Positions 40,337-46,019 of a stretch of DNA of 46,019 bases are shown in pieces (position 1 is the stretch's first letter; the number at the start of each line of letters is the position of its first letter). The position numbers were made by a program, and so were the translations under genes. The notes under the pieces were generated by a model, which saw nothing but the letters and a program-made list of their open reading frames with translations, had not been told where the DNA came from and ran no database searches. The stretch is from Thermogemmatispora sp. GTDB taxonomy: Bacteria; Chloroflexota; Ktedonobacteria; Ktedonobacterales; Ktedonobacteraceae. The stretch is taken from positions 1 through 46,019 of the forward strand of contig NZ_JADGIA010000013.1 in assembly GCF_019683635.1 (NCBI RefSeq). Direction: 5' to 3'.

Positions 40337-41293
40337 TCACCCTTCGCTGGCACTTTCCTCCCCATAGCTCGCCAGGGTTTCAATCAGCAGCTCCCAGAAA
40401 CGGGGCGCATCGAGTCCGTAGCCAACGCAGGCGTTGGCCCGCCGGCCCAGCACCCCATAGACATCGCAGACGGTTCGTCCCAGGGTGTACTCGCCGCGCG
40501 TCTCGATCGCAACGTACATGCTGTGTTGGTTGACGAGGGTCGGATCGATCAGAGCCGCTACTGCACAGGGATCATGCACCGGCGGAGCCGTGAAACCAAA
40601 GACCTGACGATAGGTAGCGCCAAAGAATTCGAGCAACTGGCAGACGAAGGACGGCACAGGACGCTCAAGGCTGCGCAGGCGCTCAAGGATCGCCGGCGTG
40701 GCCAGAGCCTGATGGGTGACCTCCAGCGGGATCATAGTGATCGGGCAGCCGCTGTTAAAGACGATGGCCGCCGCCTCGGGATCGAAGTAGATGTTGAATT
40801 CGGCGGCAGGGGTGACATTTCCCAGGCCAATGGCGCCGCCCATCAAATAGAGACCTTTGAGGCGCGAGAGAATGGCAGGCTCGCGCGTGATGGCGCTGGC
40901 CACATTGGTGAGCGGTCCCGTGGCCACCAGCACCACATCGTCCGTGCTGCGCACGAGATCGATGATGAGATCGACGGCATGCTCGGGCACCGCTTCCCGC
41001 TCGGGCTCTGGCAGGGCCGGCCCATCAAGACCTGACTCGCCGTGAATATCTGAGGCATAACGCGCCTCCCGCACGAGCGGCTGCGCCATGCCCCTGGCTA
41101 CCGGTACATCGCGAATGTGCGCCAGAGTGCAGACGCTGAGCGCGTTGCGCGTGGTCTTTTCCAGCGTCTGATTGCCAGCCACCGTGGTGACGGCCAGCAA
41201 CTCCAGCCCCGGGTGACGCGCCGCCAGCAGCAAGGCGATCGCGTCGTCGTGCCCCGGGTCGCAGTCGAGTATGATCTTCTGCTTCTTCTCCAT
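40337..41293 (-). CDS. Inosine-uridine preferring nucleoside hydrolase
   Basis: 318 aa from ATG 41293 (GAGGGG ~8 nt upstream). It hydrolyses the N-glycosidic bond of ribonucleosides to ribose and free base. The calcium-binding motif DCDPGHDDAIALLLAA stands at the N-terminus and SGLDGPALPEPE, VLVATGPLTNVASAI and EFNIYFDPEAAAIV follow. The active-site His region near 240-250 is VHDPCAVAALIDP. Base specificity (RihA/B/C-like) cannot be given. It is divergent from the PFK-deoB operon, both starting from extended -10 elements ~120 nt apart, so nucleoside breakdown and pentose handling may be co-regulated. Confidence 0.92.
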   Translation of the reverse strand: MEKKQKIILDCDPGHDDAIALLLAARHPGLELLAVTTVAGNQTLEKTTRNALSVCTLAHIRDVPVARGMAQPLVREARYASDIHGESGLDGPALPEPEREAVPEHAVDLIIDLVRSTDDVVLVATGPLTNVASAITREPAILSRLKGLYLMGGAIGLGNVTPAAEFNIYFDPEAAAIVFNSGCPITMIPLEVTHQALATPAILERLRSLERPVPSFVCQLLEFFGATYRQVFGFTAPPVHDPCAVAALIDPTLVNQHSMYVAIETRGEYTLGRTVCDVYGVLGRRANACVGYGLDAPRFWELLIETLASYGEESASEG

Positions 41294-41462
41294 CGCAGTT
41301 CCCCTCTCTGTCCTATCGCAAGGGCGCGCTCTTCTTCGTCGACCGAGCACAGGAGAGTGGAAGAGTTCGGCCCGCTCAGCGCCACTCTCACCCAGAGGAG
41401 CGGCTCCAGGGCGTTGAGCGACTGCCGCTTCCTTCCTTCTTCCTGCTGCGGCAGACAGAACG

Positions 41463-41471
41463 ATTGTACCA
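41463..41471 (-). promoter_or_regulatory. Candidate extended -10 for the nucleoside hydrolase gene
   Basis: On the minus strand TG-G-TACAAT with no clear -35. The leader would be about 165 nt. Confidence 0.35.
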
Positions 41472-41585
41472 CTTCCTCCAACAAAGGAGCGGAGTTAGAC
41501 GGGAGCGAGTGGGGGCGGTCGCCGCGGCCTGCCTGTGCTCCAGCTCGTCGCCCACCTGGGGAGAGTATCTTTCGCGCGCTCCTCT

Positions 41586-41594
41586 TGCTATAAT
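41586..41594 (+). promoter_or_regulatory. Extended -10 promoter of the PFK-deoB operon
   Basis: TG-C-TATAAT, a perfect extended -10 with no convincing -35. Transcription would start ~30 nt before the first gene. Confidence 0.5.
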
Positions 41595-41626
41595 GGCCGC
41601 AGAACAACTCGTTTTGGGGGGTTTGC

Positions 41627-42832
41627 TTGACGAAGATGGCCCGCGCCAACCTGCTCATCGGCCAGTCAGGAGGCGCCACCGCTGTGATCAACGCCAGCCT
41701 GGTTGGAGCTGTGGAGGCCGCGCTGGCGAGTGAGCGGGTGGCCAATGTCTACGGCATGCTCCACGGCATCGAGGGTTTCCTCAAAGAGGAGCTGATCGAC
41801 CTGGGTCGCCAGCCAGCAGAGCTGTGGCCGCGCCTGCGCGAGACGCCCTCTGCGGCCTTGGGAACCTGCCGCTATCGGCTGCGCGATGAGGATCTGGAGC
41901 ATGCTTTAGCGCTGCTGCGTCGCTACGAGATCCGCTATCTGCTCTACATTGGCGGCAACGATTCGGCGGACACGCTCCATCGCCTGGCTCTCGCTGCCCA
42001 AGACCGCGGCTACGAGCTGCAGGCGATCAGCATTCCCAAAACCATTGACAACGACCTGCCACTGACCGATCACTGTCCCGGCTACGGCAGCGCCGCCCGC
42101 TTCATCGCCCTGGCAACGCTCGATTCAAGCCTCAACACGTCCTCTATTCCCTGGCACTATCCTGTCAAGATCATCGAGACAATGGGGCGCGATGCTGGCT
42201 GGCTGGCCGCGGCCTCAGCGCTGCTCAAGGAGGACGAGAGCGATCCGCCGCACCTGATCCTGGTGCCCGAGCGTCCTTTCCGCCAGAGCGAGTTTCTGGC
42301 CCGTGTCGAGGCCATCCAGCGCCGGCTGGGCTACGTCGTCGTCGTAGTGGCCGAAACGGTACGCGACGAGAGCGGGCGCTCGCTGGGCAGCCTGGGCGCT
42401 CTGGGAGTCGACGCCTTTGGCCATCCCTTGCTGAGCGGCGCAGCCCAATATCTGGTAGAATCAGTCAGAAGCCAGCTCGGTCTGCGGGCACGCTTCGATA
42501 AGCCCGGCGATTTGCAGCGCATGGCCAGCGCCTACGTCTCGCCGGTCGATCGCGCGGAGGCGCTGCTGGTCGGGCGCCAGGGCGTCCTGGCTGCGCTTGC
42601 AGGATACAGCGATCAGATGGTAACCTTGCAGCGCGAGGAGGGACCTGTCTATCGCTGCACGACCGGCCTGGCCCCGCTGGCCTCTATCGCCAATGAGAAG
42701 CGCTGTCTGCCAGCCGAGTATCTCGACGAAAGCGGTACGATGATCACAGAAGCATTTCGACACTATGCGCTGCCATTGCTGGGTGAGCTTCCACCGCGCT
42801 ATGCGCAGCTTGCGCCCATAAAGGTCAGGTGA
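41627..42832 (+). CDS. 6-phosphofructokinase, PPi-dependent type
   Basis: 401 aa from TTG 41627 (GGGGGG 5 nt upstream); ATG 41636 is the alternative. It interconverts fructose-6-phosphate and fructose-1,6-bisphosphate. The substrate loop has [15 protein letters not shown], the phosphate-donor site GGNDSADT (109-116), the catalytic [13 protein letters not shown] (137-149) and [14 protein letters not shown]-using bacterial enzymes have GGDGS and PGTIDND at the two sites; an Asp at the Gly position and Lys before TIDND are the marks of PPi-dependent PFKs. So a reversible PPi enzyme is predicted, usable for gluconeogenesis too. It is first in an operon with deoB (10-nt gap), a GNAT gene and a phosphohexomutase. 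Confidence 0.9.
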   Translation: MTKMARANLLIGQSGGATAVINASLVGAVEAALASERVANVYGMLHGIEGFLKEELIDLGRQPAELWPRLRETPSAALGTCRYRLRDEDLEHALALLRRYEIRYLLYIGGNDSADTLHRLALAAQDRGYELQAISIPKTIDNDLPLTDHCPGYGSAARFIALATLDSSLNTSSIPWHYPVKIIETMGRDAGWLAAASALLKEDESDPPHLILVPERPFRQSEFLARVEAIQRRLGYVVVVVAETVRDESGRSLGSLGALGVDAFGHPLLSGAAQYLVESVRSQLGLRARFDKPGDLQRMASAYVSPVDRAEALLVGRQGVLAALAGYSDQMVTLQREEGPVYRCTTGLAPLASIANEKRCLPAEYLDESGTMITEAFRHYALPLLGELPPRYAQLAPIKVR

Positions 42833-42842
42833 AAGAAAGACA

Positions 42843-44024
42843 ATGGGGTCACTGAAACGCGCAATTCTGGTTGTACTGGACGGCGTTGGGGCCGGAGCCA
42901 ATCCTGATGCCGCGGCCTACGGCGATGAGGGCGCCAGCTCGTTAGAACACTGCGCCCAGGCCGTCGGCGGGCTGGAGCTACCCAACCTGGGTCGTGCCGG
43001 CTTCGGCAACATCACGCCGATCCTGGGCACGCCGCCACGGGCCGACGCCGATGGCTCGTGGGGCCGCATGAGCGAGCAGGGAGCCGGCAAGGATAGCACC
43101 ACCGGCCACTGGGAAATCGCCGGGCTGATCCTGCGCCAGCCCTTCCCAACCTATCCACATGGTTTCCCGCCCGAGCTGATCGCTCGCTTCGAGGCAGCCA
43201 TTGGGCGCAAGGTCCTGGGCAACAAGCCGGCCTCGGGCACCGAGATCATCAAGGAGCTGGGCGAGGAACACCTGCGCACCGGCTATCCAATCGTCTATAC
43301 TTCAGCCGACAGCGTCTTCCAGATCGCCGCTCACCAGGATGTTATCCCCCTGGAAGAGCTGTATCACCTCTGCCAGATCGCACGCTCGTTGCTGGTGGGC
43401 GAGCACGCTGTGGGACGCGTCATCGCTCGCCCCTTCACCGGTACGCCCGGCCACTTCGTGCGCACCGAGCACCGGCGCGACTTCTCGCTGCCCCCCACCG
43501 GCCCTACACTCCTCGACCATCTGCAGGCCCGCGGCTATGCCGTCATTGGCCTCGGCAAGATCGAGGATCTCTTTGCCGGACGGGGCCTGACCGCCAGCGA
43601 GCATACCGAGACCAATCGCGCTGGCATGGAGGCCGCGCTGCGCTGGCTAGAGCGCGATTTTACTGGCCTGCTCTTTGTCAACCTGGTCGAATTCGACCAG
43701 CTCTGGGGCCACCGACGCGATAGCCAGGGCTATGCTCAGGCCCTGCGCGAGGTCGACCGCTGGTTCGGCGTCGTGCGTCAGCGCCTCCAGCCGGGCGACG
43801 CCATCTTCTTCACCGGCGACCACGGCGTTGATCCGACCTATCGCGGTACCGACCATACGCGCGAACAGGTACCGCTGCTGGCCTATGGACCAGCCGTGCG
43901 CCCCGGCCTCGACCTGGGGGTGCGCGCCACCTTCGCCGATTTAGGACAGACCATCGCTCAGGCCTTCGGCGTTGAGCCGCTGGCCGCCGGCACCAGCTTT
44001 GCACAGGAACTGGGACTGCTATGA
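42843..44024 (+). CDS. deoB: Phosphopentomutase
   Basis: 393 aa. It converts ribose-1-phosphate or deoxyribose-1-phosphate into the 5-phosphates, the step before DeoC. The alkaline-phosphatase-type metal sites and phospho-residue are seen in [28 protein letters not shown] (Thr is the phosphorylated residue in the family), [25 protein letters not shown] and [20 protein letters not shown]. The length fits the ~390-aa family. It is ten nt after the PFK gene and overlaps the GNAT gene by ATGA, so translation is coupled. Together with DeoC elsewhere in the window it completes deoxyribose-phosphate breakdown. Confidence 0.94.
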   Translation: MGSLKRAILVVLDGVGAGANPDAAAYGDEGASSLEHCAQAVGGLELPNLGRAGFGNITPILGTPPRADADGSWGRMSEQGAGKDSTTGHWEIAGLILRQPFPTYPHGFPPELIARFEAAIGRKVLGNKPASGTEIIKELGEEHLRTGYPIVYTSADSVFQIAAHQDVIPLEELYHLCQIARSLLVGEHAVGRVIARPFTGTPGHFVRTEHRRDFSLPPTGPTLLDHLQARGYAVIGLGKIEDLFAGRGLTASEHTETNRAGMEAALRWLERDFTGLLFVNLVEFDQLWGHRRDSQGYAQALREVDRWFGVVRQRLQPGDAIFFTGDHGVDPTYRGTDHTREQVPLLAYGPAVRPGLDLGVRATFADLGQTIAQAFGVEPLAAGTSFAQELGLL

Positions 44025-44584
44025 CCGATCGACAACTGCGTAACGATTCCTATCCGCTACTGCATGGGGAGCGCGTCTATCTGCGCCGCCCACAGCAGAG
44101 CGACGCTCCCCTGGTCTTCGCCTGGGAGCGCGATGACGAGGTGTGGCGCTACGACCCCCATCGGCCCTACTCGGAGACCCTGGAGGAGTTTTTGCCGATC
44201 TTCGAGCGCAATTACGTGATAGGCAATGGACGCCAGTTCTGGTTTATCATAGAGGACGAGCATCACGTTCCTATCGGCACCATCACCTACTTCAATCTGG
44301 ACTATCGCCTGCGTCAGGCCGAGATCGGCCTCGGCCTCGGCGAGAAGAGCCGCTGGGGCCAGGGCTACGGCCCGGAGGCCATCCGTACGCTGGTTCGCTA
44401 TCTCTTCGAGACGCTCGGCCTGGTGCGCGTCTACGCCGAAACAGCCCAGGCCAATCAACCGGCCAGACGAGCCTTTGCTAAGGCCGGCTTCACGGAGGTC
44501 GGCCAGATCTTCGATCCGCGCAGCACCGGGGCCCCCTGGGTGCTGCTGGAAATTGTCAAAACAGAGGAAAACGCTGCCTCATGA
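44021..44584 (+). CDS. GNAT-family N-acetyltransferase (RimJ/RimL-like)
   Basis: 187 aa. The RimJ/RimL-type GNAT fold is seen in [20 protein letters not shown] at the N-terminus, [20 protein letters not shown] (the acetyl-CoA loop Q-x-x-G-x-G/A, here W-GQGYG) and [21 protein letters not shown]. It transfers acetyl from CoA to an amino group of a protein N-terminus or small molecule; no target can be named. It overlaps deoB and the phosphohexomutase gene by 4 nt each (ATGA), so it is tightly embedded in a sugar-phosphate operon. A nucleotide-sugar or aminosugar substrate is thus possible but unproven. Confidence 0.88.
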   Translation: MTDRQLRNDSYPLLHGERVYLRRPQQSDAPLVFAWERDDEVWRYDPHRPYSETLEEFLPIFERNYVIGNGRQFWFIIEDEHHVPIGTITYFNLDYRLRQAEIGLGLGEKSRWGQGYGPEAIRTLVRYLFETLGLVRVYAETAQANQPARRAFAKAGFTEVGQIFDPRSTGAPWVLLEIVKTEENAAS

Positions 44585-45951
44585 GTACAACACCGACTTC
44601 TCAGAGACCAGTAGATCCAGGCATCTTTAAAGCGTACGACGTGCGCGGGATCTATGGCCGCGATCTGACCGACGAGGCGGCCTACATCATCGGACGAGCT
44701 GCCGCCCTCTATCTGGCGGTGCCGGAGATCGCCGTTGGGCGCGATATGCGCCTCTCGTCGCCGGCCCTGGCCGCGGCCTTGATGCGTGGCATTACCGACC
44801 AGGGCGTCAATGCCATCGACCTGGGGCTGACCACCACTGACGAACTCTACTTCGCCGTGGGCAAGTTCAACTATCCCGCGGGCGTGATGATCACCGCCTC
44901 TCATAACCCAGGCGAGTACAATGGCATGAAATTCTGTCGCGCCCAGGCGGCCCCGATCAGCCTGGATAGCGGTCTGGCCGAGATCCGCGATCTGGCGCTG
45001 CGCGGCCAGTTCCCTGAGCCGGAGCGCAAGGGCCAGGTCATCCAGCGCGACGTGACCGATGACTATGTGGCGCACGCCCTCTCTTTCATCGACGTGAGCA
45101 AGATCAGGCCGCTTAAGGTGGTCATCGACGCCGGCAATGGCATGGCGGGCATGATCATGCCTCGCGTCTTCCAGCATCTGCCTTGCGAGCTGATCCCGCT
45201 CTACTTCGAGCTGGATGGCCACTTCCCGAACCATCCAGCCAGTCCAATTGAGCCGGAAAACATGGTCGATGTGCAGCGCAAGGTCCGCGAGGTAGGGGCC
45301 GATCTGGGCGCGGCCTTCGATGGCGATGCCGATCGCATGTTCCCCGTCGACGAGCAGGGCAACGTCATCGACGGCTCAATGGTGACCGCCCTGGTAGCGC
45401 AAAGTCTCCTGCGTAAGCATCCCGGATCGACCATTCTCTACAACCTGATTGTCTCACGTAGCGTGCCCGAGTTGATCGAGCGCCTGGGTGGAAAAGCCGT
45501 GCGCACGCGCGTGGGGCATTCCTACATCAAGGCTCAGATGCGCGAGCTGAACGCCATTTTCGGCGGTGAGCACTCGGGCCATTTCTACTTCCGCGACAAC
45601 TGGTTCGCCGATTCCGGCTTGATCGCTTTCCTGCTGCTGCTCGAACTGGTCTCAATCGAGAATAAGCCGCTCTCGGAGCTGATTCGGCCACTCAATACGC
45701 GCGTGCGCAGCGGAGAGATCAACAGCCGCGTCAGCGATGTCCAGGCGAAGCTAGAGGCCCTGGTCGAGCGCTATGGCCCACAGGCGCGCTCGGTCGATCG
45801 GCTCGACGGCATCACGCTCGATTTCGGCGACTGGTGGTTCAATGTGCGGCCTTCAAATACGGAGCCGCTCCTGCGCTTGAATGTGGAGGCCAATACGCGC
45901 GAGCTGATGGAGGCCAAGCGCGATGAGCTGCTGGCCTTTATCCGCTCCTAA
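44581..45951 (+). CDS. Phosphomannomutase/phosphoglucomutase
   Basis: 456 aa, the ManB/AlgC/CpsG group of alpha-D-phosphohexomutases. They move phosphate between C1 and C6 of mannose or glucose phosphate for polysaccharide and glycan synthesis. All four active-site parts are clear: phospho-Ser S107 in ITASHNPGEYNG, the metal loop DGDADR (~244), the sugar loop GGEHSGHFYFRD and the phosphate-binding RPSNTEPLLRL at the end. FKAYDVRGIYG at the start is the usual N-terminal signature. It is the last complete gene of the operon; the next gene starts ~50 nt downstream. Mannose versus glucose preference cannot be judged. Confidence 0.93.
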   Translation: MSTTPTSQRPVDPGIFKAYDVRGIYGRDLTDEAAYIIGRAAALYLAVPEIAVGRDMRLSSPALAAALMRGITDQGVNAIDLGLTTTDELYFAVGKFNYPAGVMITASHNPGEYNGMKFCRAQAAPISLDSGLAEIRDLALRGQFPEPERKGQVIQRDVTDDYVAHALSFIDVSKIRPLKVVIDAGNGMAGMIMPRVFQHLPCELIPLYFELDGHFPNHPASPIEPENMVDVQRKVREVGADLGAAFDGDADRMFPVDEQGNVIDGSMVTALVAQSLLRKHPGSTILYNLIVSRSVPELIERLGGKAVRTRVGHSYIKAQMRELNAIFGGEHSGHFYFRDNWFADSGLIAFLLLLELVSIENKPLSELIRPLNTRVRSGEINSRVSDVQAKLEALVERYGPQARSVDRLDGITLDFGDWWFNVRPSNTEPLLRLNVEANTRELMEAKRDELLAFIRS

Positions 45952-46002
45952 AGGCCGCTGACGAGTCAGGGCCAGCCTGACATAAACGCAGAGGAGAGGC
46001 CG

Positions 46003-46019
46003 ATGAGGATGGCCCTCTT
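46003..46019 (+). CDS. Start of another gene, cut by the window edge
   Basis: ATG at 46003 preceded by GAGGAGAGG (45991-45999), so the site is convincing. Only five codons (MRMAL) are visible and nothing can be said about the product. It lies 51 nt after the phosphohexomutase stop on the same strand, so it may belong to the same operon. Confidence 0.45.

Noticed and set aside
1-46019. CRISPR array, since a TPR-CHAT/sigma module is present
   Set aside because: No regularly spaced repeats of 25-40 nt were seen, and no cas gene. The system cannot be called type III-E from this window.

Overview
The window is a chromosomal segment of a GC-rich (about 60% by eye), monoderm-like bacterium. Gene content points to the Chloroflexota class Ktedonobacteria, close to Thermogemmatispora. 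This placement is inferred from the gene families (sigma/zinc-finger/CHAT modules, DUF4388, Ser/Thr kinases with an extracytoplasmic domain, a class F sortase, GC-rich ECF-type regulation) and not from any search. There are no phage genes, transposases or CRISPR arrays. One tRNA gene, tRNA-His(GTG), is present.

Layout. Positions 1-5281 (minus strand) hold a three-gene module: an ECF-like sigma factor, a soluble protein with two anti-sigma-type zinc motifs, and a large TPR-CHAT protein that runs off the left edge and carries the CHAT His/Cys dyad. Positions 5646-8983 (plus) hold a DUF4388 protein, a two-TM sensor with an MCP-like coil that lacks the signalling tip, and a MOSC-domain protein. 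Positions 9035-10193 (minus) hold an AcrR-like TetR regulator and a chimeric ABC remnant in which the start of an ATPase is joined in frame to the end of a permease. Both lie behind palindromes resembling the E. coli AcrR operator. Positions 10274-18752 hold a double-domain aldehyde dehydrogenase, a Ser/Thr kinase, a pentapeptide-repeat protein, an LPDTG surface protein with its class F sortase, and deoC. Positions 18797-29216 are almost all minus strand: CocE-type hydrolase, DUF169, RNase HI, a membrane protein, transketolase, a cupin-alcohol dehydrogenase pair, and PtsI. Positions 29317-31688 (plus) carry a lipid kinase and a BtuF-like protein. Positions 31951-38972 (mostly minus) carry small proteins, a DUF4870/response regulator/histidine kinase operon, a luciferase-like oxidoreductase, tRNA-His and an MFS transporter. 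Positions 39252-46019 carry cysE, a nucleoside hydrolase, and a tight plus-strand operon (PPi-type phosphofructokinase, deoB, GNAT, phosphohexomutase), then the first codons of another gene.

How the genes fit together. Nucleoside hydrolase, DeoB, DeoC, an aldehyde dehydrogenase, transketolase and a PPi-type PFK would together route nucleosides and pentose phosphates into central metabolism, although they are scattered over several transcription units. DeoC and transketolase look like the animal-type forms of these enzymes. The most promising candidate for a new system is the sigma / zinc-finger / TPR-CHAT module. Its parts match the roles of the RpoE / Csx30 / Csx29 set of type III-E CRISPR systems, but no CRISPR component is visible.
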